DNA from: Alcanivorax jadensis T9
GTDB taxonomy: Bacteria; Pseudomonadota; Gammaproteobacteria; Pseudomonadales; Alcanivoracaceae
Assembly: GCF_000756655.1 (NCBI RefSeq)
Contig: NZ_ARXU01000014.1
Coordinates: 1-64,000, forward strand
DNA length: 64,000 bases
Direction of reading: 5' to 3'
Shown here: in pieces, positions 26,568 to 35,584 of the stretch
Layout of the letters: each line of letters starts with the position of its first letter
Numbering within the stretch: the first letter of the stretch is position 1
The notes under the pieces: model-generated
The model's database searches: none
Told to the model about the DNA's origin: nothing
The model's input: only the letters and a program-made list of their open reading frames with translations
Translations under genes and position numbers: made by a program

Positions 26568-28049
26568 GTGGATGATCTGCGGGATTTCAGCGTGACCAGC
26601 ATGCGCGCGCTGCATCAATTATCGTTACAGGATCGGACCGACCTGCCCGCCCTTTTTCAGGCTTACATTAAACGGGGCTGCGAGCTGCTGGGGCTTTCCA
26701 TCGGCATTGTCAGTGAGATTCGTGATAGCCGTTATACCGTGTCGGCAGTGGAAGGTGGCGGGGCTGCGATCCGCAGGGGAGAGGTGTTCGCACTGGGTGA
26801 GACCTACTGCGAATCGGTGGTCAGCAAACGCGGTACGGTTGCCCTGCATCACGTGGGTGCGCTGGAGAAAATGCGCAGCCACCCGGTTTATCTGGGAATG
26901 CAGCTGGAATCCTACATCGCCGCGCCGTTGCGCGATGGCGACGAGATTGTCGGCACACTCAATTTCAGTGATACCCAAATTCGCCCTGAGCCCTTTACCA
27001 TGGAGGAGCTGGAATTTGTCGAGCTGATGGCCGAGAGCCTCAGCCATGCCCTGGCACAGGATCAGCTGCGTTGCCAACAGGGCCAGAACTATCCTGCCCG
27101 GGAAGCCAGTGAAGCCCTGTTCGAGGCGGCCTTCCAGCATGCAGCCATTCCCATGGCCATTGTGGCTCCGAATGGCCGATGGTTGCGGGTCAACGATGCC
27201 GTCTGTGACCTGCTGGGTTACTCCAGCGTTGAACTGCTGGGCATGGACTTCCAGAGCATTACCCACCCGGAAGACCTGGACAAGGATCTCGCCCACGTGC
27301 AATCCCTGCTGTGCGGGGACAAGAACCAGTACTGGATGCAGAAGCGGTATTTTCACCGAAACGGTGAGCTGGTGTGGGCACTGCTGGCGGTGTCCATCGT
27401 GCGTAATGCCGATGGCTCTCCACGCTGTTTCCTGTCTCAGATCAAGGATGTCTCTGCTCAGCGTGAGGCCGAAGCGGCCCTGCAGGCAAACCGTGATGAG
27501 CTGGAACAGCTGAACGTGGAGCTGGCCGAGCTGGCGCGCACCGATGGCCTGACCGGCCTCAGCAATCGTGCGGTGATGATGGAATTGCTGCGACAGGCTC
27601 ACGGTAGCTGCACCCGCAGTGGCGAACCCCTGGCCTGCCTGTTCATGGAAGTGGACGGGTTCAGGGGGATCAACGAGGCCTGTGGTCACAGCGAGGGGGA
27701 TGCCCTGTTGTCCACCCTGGCGGTCTGCCTGCGCGACGTAGTAGGAGGCAAGGGCACGGTGGGCCGCTACAGCGCCGATGTCTTCATGGCCCTGTTGCCC
27801 GAGCACGGCATTAACCAGGCGTTGCAGCTGGCTGAGGGCTGCCGGCAAGCGGTGGCCAGTTTGAGCGAGCTGCCCCGGCCGGTCACTCTCAGTATTGGCG
27901 TAGCAGCCCTGATGCCGGAAGAGGGAGCGAGTCTGCCGGATACCGATGACCTGTTGCGTACTGCCGACCAGGCTCTTTACGCGGCCCGGGAAACCGGAGG
28001 TGATGGGGTGCGGGCGGTACGGGTTGAGCGCGCAGGGTTGACGAACTGA
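26568..28049 (+). CDS. GAF-PAS protein with degenerate GGDEF domain
   Basis: A soluble 493-residue sensor-like protein has a GAF domain (about 20-165), a PAS domain (about 185-310) and a GGDEF-fold domain (about 325-485). The cyclase active-site loop reads SADVF (402-406) where active enzymes have GG(D/E)EF, and the motif TDGLTGLSNR is retained. Diguanylate cyclase activity is therefore unlikely; it may bind nucleotide or act through protein contacts. The start is GTG at 26568; MRALHQL further in is an alternative. No signal peptide or membrane segment is seen. Confidence 0.85.
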   Translation: MDDLRDFSVTSMRALHQLSLQDRTDLPALFQAYIKRGCELLGLSIGIVSEIRDSRYTVSAVEGGGAAIRRGEVFALGETYCESVVSKRGTVALHHVGALEKMRSHPVYLGMQLESYIAAPLRDGDEIVGTLNFSDTQIRPEPFTMEELEFVELMAESLSHALAQDQLRCQQGQNYPAREASEALFEAAFQHAAIPMAIVAPNGRWLRVNDAVCDLLGYSSVELLGMDFQSITHPEDLDKDLAHVQSLLCGDKNQYWMQKRYFHRNGELVWALLAVSIVRNADGSPRCFLSQIKDVSAQREAEAALQANRDELEQLNVELAELARTDGLTGLSNRAVMMELLRQAHGSCTRSGEPLACLFMEVDGFRGINEACGHSEGDALLSTLAVCLRDVVGGKGTVGRYSADVFMALLPEHGINQALQLAEGCRQAVASLSELPRPVTLSIGVAALMPEEGASLPDTDDLLRTADQALYAARETGGDGVRAVRVERAGLTN

Positions 28050-28128
28050 AATCGTAGCGCCCCCAGTGATGGATGGTCCCGTTCATATCCGTCGCAACGA
28101 CGGGAATGATCTCCCCTTCGCCGAATTG

Positions 28129-28174
28129 CCCCCCTGTTCAGGGGGGTCACGTTCCACAAATAGCCAAGTAGCAT
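28129..28174 (+). promoter_or_regulatory. Palindromic site A and -10 upstream of lipoprotein gene
   Basis: CCCCCCTGTTCAGGGGGG (28129-28146) is an 8-bp perfect inverted repeat around TT. A -10-like TAGCAT lies at 28169-28174, 22 bases after the G-run. The same word and spacing occur at 31828 and 32884. The start codon at 28440 would leave a leader of about 260 bases. Otherwise the 390-base gap 28050-28439 shows no convincing gene. Confidence 0.6.
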
Positions 28175-28439
28175 GTGACAGACTTCTCCTCCAGGGAAGT
28201 GGTCATGGCAATGGAGCTGTTGGTCTCAGACTTGGCCGGCAGGGATGCCTATTAAGCTATCTGGCGGCTCCTTTCCCTTTCCTCTCCCCTTGGATGAAGG
28301 CCGTTCATTTTCTTCTGGCTGAAATGCGGATACGCCGTGTATGACCCGTTCCAAAAACCGGCAACTGCGGCGCGGATTAAATCGCCAGTGGGAAGCGTTG
28401 GGCGACTAAAAAATCCAATTACATCCATGGGGTAAACAC

Positions 28440-29576
28440 ATGAAAATGATGTCAGGGAACAAGACGATTTCGGCGGTGGCGTTGGCCACATTGGTATCCG
28501 GTTGTGCGACCACTGTCAGTAAGGCGCCCAGCTACGATGCCAATGGCAGTGCGGCCAGCCAGGCAGACAGCTTCATTGCAGCAGAAAACGAAAAGTACAT
28601 GTCGGGTGTCGACAAGGTCGGTGTTTTGTCCTGCAATGTCATGTTCGGGGTGAACAGTTCTGCATCGGCTTCTACCAGCGGTGGTTTCCGGTCTGATGCC
28701 ACCCGCGCTACAGGCACGACCCGGCGCTCCGATGTGACGGTTTCAGTTACCTATGCTGCCAAAGGTGTGGATGAAGCGGAAATGCAGCGCATTGCCAACG
28801 AAGCCTGTGATAACGCCGAGAAGCAACTGTCAAACGCGGGTTTTCAGGTAGTGCCACACGCCACCATCAAGGCAAATCCTCACTACCAGGCAATGCATGC
28901 AGAAGGCCGTGAAAGCCCCTTTGAATACAAAGGCAATGCCGGTACCCGGTATCTGGTATTGGGGCGAGAAGGAGAGAGCATCTCTGATCCGCGTTACATC
29001 GGCACCGCCAGCGGTTTGGGTCAGGCTTTTAAGGCAGCCGGAGGCAGTTCCGCGCAGCAGCACGAAGGTCGCCTCATGAAGGATCTGAGTCTGACCGGCG
29101 TCAACGTTAATATCCTGATTGACTTTGCACAGCTGGAATCAGACGGGCACAGCAGCTTTGGCGGTTTTGCCAGCAAGGATTCCGCAAAGGTAGATGCCAC
29201 CATTCAGTTGGCCGCGAGCGGTGATGTGCGCTTCCAGCCGCTCTCGAAGCAAAAATGCTGGAGCCGTTTCGGCAAGGAAGAGTGCATGATCAAGCCCAAT
29301 CACATGCCGGTTTTCAGCACCACCAACGCCTTGGCTACGGCCAACACCTTCTACAGCAGCATTGAGGATGTCACGACCACAAGTGACAAGCTGACTTCCG
29401 GATTCACTAAAAGCCTGGGTTTTTTGAGTGCCATGAGCGGTACCTCCAGTTCCACGGCCAGGGATATTACCCGTTATCAGGTTAACCTGATTCCTGCGTC
29501 CTATGATGCAGAGAGCAAGGAGCTGGCAAGTGGATTGCTTGAGATGGCGGCTAGCAAGGCAGCGTCATCCCGCTAA
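28440..29576 (+). CDS. Putative lipoprotein, member of site-A regulon
   Basis: I do not recognise this 378-residue protein. The N-terminus has a signal peptide ending in the lipobox VSGC (Cys near 23), so it should be lipid-anchored in the envelope. The next ~25 residues are low complexity. The body has a Ser-rich stretch SSASASTSGGF, a helix with EMQRIANEACDNAEKQL, and a C-terminal part with two Cys (KCWSRFGKEECM). No catalytic motif is evident. It has a promoter-like palindrome shared with the nearby two-component genes and the second lipoprotein. A strong terminator follows. Confidence 0.75.
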   Translation: MKMMSGNKTISAVALATLVSGCATTVSKAPSYDANGSAASQADSFIAAENEKYMSGVDKVGVLSCNVMFGVNSSASASTSGGFRSDATRATGTTRRSDVTVSVTYAAKGVDEAEMQRIANEACDNAEKQLSNAGFQVVPHATIKANPHYQAMHAEGRESPFEYKGNAGTRYLVLGREGESISDPRYIGTASGLGQAFKAAGGSSAQQHEGRLMKDLSLTGVNVNILIDFAQLESDGHSSFGGFASKDSAKVDATIQLAASGDVRFQPLSKQKCWSRFGKEECMIKPNHMPVFSTTNALATANTFYSSIEDVTTTSDKLTSGFTKSLGFLSAMSGTSSSTARDITRYQVNLIPASYDAESKELASGLLEMAASKAASSR

Positions 29577-29587
29577 TCAGGGCAGAG

Positions 29588-29614
29588 AACGGGCCGTATT
29601 TCGGCCCGTTTTTT
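29588..29614 (+). terminator. Terminator after the 378-aa lipoprotein gene
   Basis: A 9-bp stem AACGGGCCG/CGGCCCGTT with loop TATTT is followed by TTTT, a good intrinsic terminator on the plus strand. Confidence 0.85.
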
Positions 29615-29675
29615 CGTTTATCGTCAGAAAAAAATGCGAAGAACGTCCCGCACTGAAACGGCATGTTAGCGAGAG

Positions 29676-29707
29676 AAAAAATGGCGGGCACTTCCCCGCC
29701 ATTTTTT
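29676..29707. terminator. Terminator for the sensor kinase gene
   Basis: AAAAAATGGCGGG and CCCGCCATTTTTT flank a 6-base loop. The A/T runs on both sides make it bidirectional; it lies directly after the kinase stop codon. Confidence 0.85.
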
Positions 29708-29709
29708 AT

Positions 29710-31797
29710 TTATCTGTTAACAGGAACGGATAGCAAAACCTGCCAGTGTTGATCCGCAATACCAAATTCGAAGCCGCCACCGATCTTGCTCGCGCGGAAC
29801 TGCATGATATTCAGTCCTCGTTGTGGCCCGGGCGTGGCTGACGGGTCGAGTCCACTGTTGGCGATGATGATATTCAGTTTGTCAGTATCGCCATGCAGGG
29901 TGACAGACAGGAGGGGCGTCTCGGAATGCTTGAGAGCATTGCTCACCGCTTCACGAATAATGCGGGTGGTTTCGCTGAATTGCATCGCGTGTAGCGTGGC
30001 GGGGATGATGTTTTCGTTCCACTGCAGGGTAACGTCGTGATCCCTGCAGCGCCGGGAGGTTTCTTCGCGCCATTGCGAGGCTGCGGCATCCAGTGACAGG
30101 GCGTGCCCTTCCATGGCCTTGAGCAGATCACGCAGATCAGCGATGGCTTCGCGAACCAGCGGCTTGCTATCAGCAGGAGACTTATGCAGCAGGTGCAGGA
30201 GTTTGGCGCCGAGATCATCATGCATGTCCCTGCGAATGCGATTGCGTTCCTCGCTGGCACCCTCTTCGCGAGCTGTACGTGTCTGATTGACCAGCGTGTG
30301 TAGAGCCAATACCAGTTTGCTGGTTTCCACGTCGTGCCGACTGAAAACCCGTTGCCCGTCGTGGGGGTGAAGTAATTCGAAATGGTGGGGTTCTTTGGAA
30401 TCAGGCACCAGCAAACGGTTGCCGTTGTCCTCAATGCTAACGTTTGCCACAGGCCCCTCTGCGCGCTTTAGGGACAAGGGTGAGAATACCGCTTGCAGAG
30501 CGGCTGCAATGCCGGACTGTTCCGGGGCGTTCTGTTGCTCCTGCAACATGGCAGGCAACGCCTGGGACAGCCAACTGTCCAGACCCTGCCGCTGATTGCG
30601 GATTAGTTTGCCCCAAAGGTACTGCCGAACCGGGAAATACAGCCAGCCAATCAGTGCCACGGAGAGGGCAAGCGTGGCAGGACCGGAGAGGGTGAGCAGG
30701 GTGGCGAGCAGCAGGTCGGTGAGCATGATGACCAGGCCGCCCAGTAGCCAGGACCAGAGAGAAAACCACCAGGGTTCCAGGTTGAAAAGACGATGGCGCA
30801 CAACGCCCATGGCCATGCCCAGGTACATCAGCAGGAAGGTGGTAAACAGCAGTCCCTGGGACGCCGGGGTTGGCATGGTCAGCATGGCAGGAACAATCAT
30901 GCCGCCTGCAAAGAAAACGGTACCCAGAACAATGGACAGCACTGTCCAGCGCAGGGCGATGCGATCCTGCCGATGCCCGCGTGTTTTCCAGGCCTGCCAG
31001 AATGCCCCTCCCAGGCCGAGCAGGAAAATTCCCATCACCCATGAATGGAAGCCGGCGGCGGGGGTGGTCACCAGTTGAGCCTGATCGACCACAATGGCAA
31101 CGGCAAATAACAGATAGAACATGCCGCTAAACCAGATCGAGGGTGCCTGGCGCGGGTAGTTCCACAGAAAAGCGCCCAGTGAAGCGGAGAACAGCAAGGC
31201 ACCGAAATGGTTGATACCAGAGAGCAGTGCAAAAAGCTGTCCGGGCATGAACAGTTCACGGGTGCTGTAGATGGCGGCGGCAGAGGAGAACAGTACGTAG
31301 CTGAGCCCGGTGAGGGCAAAGGAGTTAATGGCAATGTCGCTGCGTGCAGGCACCCACACCAGCAAACAGATCACCATGCCGGACAGACCGCAGATCAACT
31401 GTAGCCAGAACAGTCCGGGCAACGACACCAGAGAACGTGACGATGATGAAATCGCCACTGCATTGCCGTTTTCATCCTGCAGCGACAAGCTTCCTGATGT
31501 CAGGGCACTTTCCAGGAACTGGTGGGCACGGAAGAAATCATTCATTGCCGCATAACCGGGCAGCACATCCGGTTCTTCCAGCAGCAATATCGGGTCGGCG
31601 GGAATGCGCTGCCGGTCGTTACTGAACTGTGTCACCGAAATTTCTCGGCCATCCTCAAGGGTGGCAACAATGGTATCTTTATCGGTCCGAAAGTGAATTT
31701 CACTGACAGGCAGGGACAGTGCGACAATGATGGTCATCAGCCCGTAAGCGACCACCAGCAGAAAGCCCATCGCAATCCGGGTCTTGAGTGAAAACAT
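29710..31797 (-). CDS. Membrane sensor histidine kinase, NarL-partner (HPK7/HisKA_3) type
   Basis: This inner-membrane kinase of 695 residues has one N-terminal membrane helix, an external domain of about 100 residues, and then about eight hydrophobic segments (135-410), an arrangement suggesting a multi-pass sensor. The cytoplasmic part has the dimerisation/H-box ERNRIRRDMHDDLG with the phospho-acceptor His near 526, the N-box REAVSNALKHS near 615 and a GLNIMQFRA G-box. This type pairs with LuxR/NarL-class regulators, and one is encoded divergently at 31993. The ATG at 31797 has AAGGGA upstream; an upstream in-frame start would run through site B. The signal is unknown. Confidence 0.87.
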   Translation of the reverse strand: MFSLKTRIAMGFLLVVAYGLMTIIVALSLPVSEIHFRTDKDTIVATLEDGREISVTQFSNDRQRIPADPILLLEEPDVLPGYAAMNDFFRAHQFLESALTSGSLSLQDENGNAVAISSSSRSLVSLPGLFWLQLICGLSGMVICLLVWVPARSDIAINSFALTGLSYVLFSSAAAIYSTRELFMPGQLFALLSGINHFGALLFSASLGAFLWNYPRQAPSIWFSGMFYLLFAVAIVVDQAQLVTTPAAGFHSWVMGIFLLGLGGAFWQAWKTRGHRQDRIALRWTVLSIVLGTVFFAGGMIVPAMLTMPTPASQGLLFTTFLLMYLGMAMGVVRHRLFNLEPWWFSLWSWLLGGLVIMLTDLLLATLLTLSGPATLALSVALIGWLYFPVRQYLWGKLIRNQRQGLDSWLSQALPAMLQEQQNAPEQSGIAAALQAVFSPLSLKRAEGPVANVSIEDNGNRLLVPDSKEPHHFELLHPHDGQRVFSRHDVETSKLVLALHTLVNQTRTAREEGASEERNRIRRDMHDDLGAKLLHLLHKSPADSKPLVREAIADLRDLLKAMEGHALSLDAAASQWREETSRRCRDHDVTLQWNENIIPATLHAMQFSETTRIIREAVSNALKHSETPLLSVTLHGDTDKLNIIIANSGLDPSATPGPQRGLNIMQFRASKIGGGFEFGIADQHWQVLLSVPVNR

Positions 31798-31827
31798 GAA
31801 AATCCCTTGTCTGATGTGGCGCCCTCG

Positions 31828-31871
31828 CCCCCTTGTTTTGGGGGTTGCTCCCATGGGCTGGTACTTATTAT
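31828..31871 (+). promoter_or_regulatory. Palindromic site B in the kinase/regulator divergent region
   Basis: CCCCCTTGTTTTGGGGG (31828-31844) is followed by TATTAT (31866-31871), 21 bases after the G-run, directed at the response regulator gene. It is also 31 bases upstream of the kinase start codon. The shared geometry with sites A and C suggests binding by the regulator encoded here (autoregulation), which is an inference. Confidence 0.6.
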
Positions 31872-31992
31872 AACTGTCTTCAATGAATGACTAATCAGTG
31901 TCATCCACTTTTCCTGATTGAGCTATATTGCCTGCCTGAAATTATAATCTGGTTCTAGTAGGACGCCCAGTCTTATCACATGGAGTGTAAGC

Positions 31993-32637
31993 ATGCTGTC
32001 AGTCAAACAGGTGTTGATCGTGGAAGACCTCCCTGATGTGGCTGACTGGTTGCACCAGCAGGTAGTGATCATGCTTGATCCAGATCAGGTGCACCGCGCC
32101 AGCAATCTTGCCGATGCTTCCCGCTGCATGGAGCAGCACCGATATGATCTGGCACTGATCGACCTTGGATTGCCAGATGGCAGTGGCATGTCCCTGGTGC
32201 GTCCATTCAAGAAAGCCAACCCCGCCGCGCAATGCATCATTACCACCATCTTTGATGATGCCGAGCATCTGTTCGGCTCATTGCGAGCCGGTGCTGATGG
32301 CTACCTGCTCAAGGACGACACCGAAGAGGCGTTTGCTGGCCACCTCTCCGGTATCCTGCAAGGGCGGCCACCGCTGTCCGCCTCCATTGCCCGACGTTTG
32401 CTCGAGCACTTCCATCCGCTTGCCGGTGAGAAGGATGTGGCCCTGACGCGTCGGGAGCAGGACATGCTGACACTGATTGCCAAAGGGTTAAGCGTGAAGC
32501 ATGCGGCAGAAAAACTGGGTATTTCCCATTACACCGCAGCAGGATACATGAAGGATGTGTATGCCAAGCTGCAGGTGAATACCCGGGCCGAGGCGACACT
32601 CAAAGCCATTCACATGGGATTGGTTAATCCGTCCTGA
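31993..32637 (+). CDS. NarL/LuxR-type response regulator
   Basis: This two-domain regulator has 214 residues. The receiver domain has the acidic pair VEDLPD, the phosphorylation Asp57 in ALIDLGLPDGSG, and the Thr/Lys positions ITTIFDD and LLKDD. The C-terminal LuxR HTH runs from LTRREQDMLTLIAKGLS to the recognition helix GISHYTAAGYMKD. The divergent histidine kinase is its likely partner. Site B and a -10 sequence lie upstream, giving a leader of about 115 bases. Candidate targets are its own gene and the lipoprotein genes at 28440 and 32968. Confidence 0.93.
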   Translation: MLSVKQVLIVEDLPDVADWLHQQVVIMLDPDQVHRASNLADASRCMEQHRYDLALIDLGLPDGSGMSLVRPFKKANPAAQCIITTIFDDAEHLFGSLRAGADGYLLKDDTEEAFAGHLSGILQGRPPLSASIARRLLEHFHPLAGEKDVALTRREQDMLTLIAKGLSVKHAAEKLGISHYTAAGYMKDVYAKLQVNTRAEATLKAIHMGLVNPS

Positions 32638-32883
32638 CGGCCTGTTCAGTGGGGCGATTTCCAGCGTTGTGCAGCCAGCGGCAGACGTTTGCCGGTGAGC
32701 AAGCCGGACACGAGGCCAGCAAAAAATAGTCGTGCCGATACCCTCCCAGCCGCGGAAAACCAGAATACGACAGCGCCGACAGGTGCGTTTCGTCAGTCAC
32801 CTTGTCGTTATTCCGGTCGGTAGCGAGCCTGCCCCTTTCTGAACATGCCTCCTGATTAAATAGTGATGTGCTTATTTATGGTA

Positions 32884-32929
32884 CCCCCATGTTTGGGGGG
32901 TGCTGCTGTTGCCCGTTCAATCCTATGCT
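32884..32929 (+). promoter_or_regulatory. Palindromic site C and -10 upstream of large lipoprotein gene
   Basis: CCCCCATGTTTGGGGGG (32884-32900) is followed by TATGCT (32924-32929), 23 bases after the G-run. The gene starts at 32968. The rest of the 330-base gap after the response regulator (32638-32883) shows no gene or clear structure. Confidence 0.6.
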
Positions 32930-32967
32930 GAGGTATCTATTTCAAACAGGCAGTGTGGGGATCGGGT

Positions 32968-35499
32968 ATGCAGCCAATCAAAGGGAAGTTGATTTTTGGT
33001 GCTGGACTGTTGGGCGTCATCCTGACGATAGCAGGTTGTGGCGGGGGAGGAAGCAGCGGTAACGGCAGCGCAGCAAACGGTGGTGGTCCCGCCGCACCAT
33101 CGTCATCCAGTCTTGCCGGTACTGCGGCAGTAGGCGCTGCCATCCAGACCGGTACCGTAACCGCAGAATGTGCCGATGGCAGCGGGTTCACCTCCACCGT
33201 GACTACCAATGCCGATGGCACCTGGAGTGGCAATGTAGGGAATGCTTCACTCCCCTGTGTGCTCACGGTGACCGGAGGCACCCCCCCGGTTACCTTGCGC
33301 AGCTATGCCAGCCAGCCGGGGACGATCAACATTACCCCGATCACCGACATGGTGCTGGCGCTCACCACCGGCCTGGCGGACGGTAGCTGGATTGCCACAC
33401 CGGCCAACTGGCCAGATGCCAGCACCATTGCCAGCAAGAAAACCGAGCTGCTCGCCGCCATGACCAATGCTGGCTTTACCTTGCCTGGGGGAGATCCGTT
33501 CAGCACAGCCCTGGTGATTGGTGATGCCTGGGATCAGGTGTTGGATGCGATCCAGGAAGCCATTGATGATGACCCGTCCATCGCCGATTACAGCGCCCTG
33601 CTGAATCTGGTCAAGGACGGCAACCTGAACCAGTTCCCTGACGCGCCGGAAGATGAAGAACCGGTTGACCCTGAATTGCCAGCGAACCTGGATGTGCTGA
33701 CCGATTATGCCGGTACCTATACGGTCATTGGCAGCGGCGAGGGAGACCCCGGTTACTGCGCAAGCTGTGGCACCGCCACGCGCGATCATGAGCGTGGTAC
33801 CGTCACAATTTCTCCGCAGGGCGATATTGATTTCGATACCGGCATTAGCTTTACCGTTGACGATATTGTTGAAATTTACGATCGCAAGACCGTTGACGCG
33901 GATCGTCGGGTGGCTGTGAACTATGGTCAGTCAGATAGCGATGAGCGGGTTCGTCTATATCTCAATACCGATCTGGAAGTCATGGAAATCATTCATGACG
34001 ACGGTGCCGGTGCAACCACTCGCGCCTTAATTCAGGAAGAGAGCACTGATCCGGAGCCGGAGCCTGGCGCTGAGTTGCTCGACATGCGCAATGGGGTTGC
34101 CATTGTGCATGACGGTAAGGTGTGGGCGATGGAACAACCTTTTATTGAATCGTTCATGGCGACCACGGCCAAGCGTCAGATCCGGGCGCATAACTATGAC
34201 AGTGATTTCAACACCATCGATACCAAGCCGTTTAATGGTGATGATCTGATATGGGCCCAGGTGAACGTGGCACATGGGATGCTAGGCACCCAGTTGTGTG
34301 GTACCAGCACGGGAGTATCGTTGCTGACGGTTGATTATGCTTCTGCACCGCCCGTTCAGAAAACCTGGACTGCGACCGAATGCGAACTGGATGTGGATTA
34401 TCACTTCAGCAACGGTGCCACGGAAGGGCACATCATCAGTGCCACGCTGGTCAACAACAAGGATGACGACCAGGTCACCCTGAGCGGTGGCCAGTTCCGT
34501 ATCTTTATTCATACCGGCACGGAAGGCGAAGCACCGGCCCTGACAGACGAGGTCTTTTGGGATATCACTATTGATAATGGCACCCGTGAGATGCGTTCCG
34601 GACATTTTCTGGGTGGCCGTCCGTTGCTGGATGGTTCGCATCCCGATCACGCGCTAAAGCTTAGAATTCAGGCTGGCAGCAGCATCAGCCCCAGCGCAGG
34701 TGAGTACAGTTGCGATGATGGCGACACAGAAGTGACCCTGAAGATGGGCTGGATAACTATTAGCGATCCGCTGTTCAAATTCCAGAGTGCCAACGGCGGT
34801 AACTGCACCGTAACCATCGAGCAGAACGCCGGGCGAAAGTATCTGGGTTCTTATACGGCTACCCTGTTGGGCCCCAGTAACGGTGGTGGTGCGGCATTTG
34901 GTTCCGGGTTGGCTACCGGCGATATTGAACTGCCAGCTGCCGAGCGGACCCTGGTGGTGCACGGCAAGTTCCGCAACTTCACCACCCAGACTTTCCATGC
35001 TGGCAACAATGGTGATGATGGTGTGCTGGGCAGTGAAGCCGAGGGGGTGAGCATGACCATCGACGATGGTAGCACCCATTTTGTGGCCGGAGAGCGGTTC
35101 CTGCTGGCATCGGAGGTGTCGTCCAATGGCAGCAATGGCTACTTCTTCCGCCAGTTTGATGATCAGGGATTCCCGAACAATCAGATGCGGATGGTGTGGT
35201 CCAACATTCCCATGCAGGTCGGAAGCTTTACCTGCAACACGGAAGTCGGCGGTCTGAAACCGACCATGACGATCTCTACCCCGGCGGATATTCCATACGG
35301 TGCCACTTATACCCAGTCAGGCATTCAAAACCTGTCTGAAGGGGCGTCTTGCACCATCAATGTCACCAGTGTCAGCGATGGTCTGGTAGAAGGGACTTAT
35401 ATTGCCACGCTGGTAGCGAGGAATATGGGGCCTGTCCTGCCGGACAATGATAATTCGATTTCGTTGTCAGGTGAGTTCCGCTATCCGTATACCCCCTGA
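32968..35499 (+). CDS. Large lipoprotein with three repeated Cys modules
   Basis: I cannot name this 843-residue protein. The ATG at 32968 gives a signal peptide with lipobox IAGC followed by a Gly/Ser/Pro-rich linker, so it is probably outer-membrane anchored. The first part (to about 250) resembles carboxypeptidase-regulatory or beta-sandwich surface proteins. From about residue 430 three similar modules follow. Each has an early Cys (TQLCGTS, GEYSCDD, GSFTCNT), a second Cys (ATECELD, GGNCTVT, GASCTIN), then a G..TATLV strand and a SGxFR strand. Paired Cys suggest one disulfide per module. A ligand-binding or surface role is a guess. Site C lies upstream. Confidence 0.78.
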   Translation: MQPIKGKLIFGAGLLGVILTIAGCGGGGSSGNGSAANGGGPAAPSSSSLAGTAAVGAAIQTGTVTAECADGSGFTSTVTTNADGTWSGNVGNASLPCVLTVTGGTPPVTLRSYASQPGTINITPITDMVLALTTGLADGSWIATPANWPDASTIASKKTELLAAMTNAGFTLPGGDPFSTALVIGDAWDQVLDAIQEAIDDDPSIADYSALLNLVKDGNLNQFPDAPEDEEPVDPELPANLDVLTDYAGTYTVIGSGEGDPGYCASCGTATRDHERGTVTISPQGDIDFDTGISFTVDDIVEIYDRKTVDADRRVAVNYGQSDSDERVRLYLNTDLEVMEIIHDDGAGATTRALIQEESTDPEPEPGAELLDMRNGVAIVHDGKVWAMEQPFIESFMATTAKRQIRAHNYDSDFNTIDTKPFNGDDLIWAQVNVAHGMLGTQLCGTSTGVSLLTVDYASAPPVQKTWTATECELDVDYHFSNGATEGHIISATLVNNKDDDQVTLSGGQFRIFIHTGTEGEAPALTDEVFWDITIDNGTREMRSGHFLGGRPLLDGSHPDHALKLRIQAGSSISPSAGEYSCDDGDTEVTLKMGWITISDPLFKFQSANGGNCTVTIEQNAGRKYLGSYTATLLGPSNGGGAAFGSGLATGDIELPAAERTLVVHGKFRNFTTQTFHAGNNGDDGVLGSEAEGVSMTIDDGSTHFVAGERFLLASEVSSNGSNGYFFRQFDDQGFPNNQMRMVWSNIPMQVGSFTCNTEVGGLKPTMTISTPADIPYGATYTQSGIQNLSEGASCTINVTSVSDGLVEGTYIATLVARNMGPVLPDNDNSISLSGEFRYPYTP

Positions 35500-35523
35500 T
35501 AGCAGGAAAGTAACGACTAAAAA

Positions 35524-35555
35524 ACGCCGGGCAGTTTTACTGCCCGGCGTTTTTT
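35524..35555. terminator. Bidirectional terminator between lipoprotein gene and mvaB
   Basis: An 11-bp stem ACGCCGGGCAG/CTGCCCGGCGT has a short loop, with A- and T-runs on the two sides. It serves the two convergent genes. Confidence 0.9.
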
Positions 35556-35584
35556 ACAACGGGGTTTGGTGCGCAAGGGGTCGA

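Noticed and set aside
28066-28344. Open frame of 92 codons in the gap before the 378-aa lipoprotein gene
   Set aside because: It has no ribosome-binding site, spans site A and its -10, and its composition is not protein-like.
32899-32912. Sigma-54 promoter (GG-N10-GC) at site C
   Set aside because: The spacing fits only at site C; sites A and B lack the -12 GC, and the regulator is NarL-type, not an AAA+ activator.
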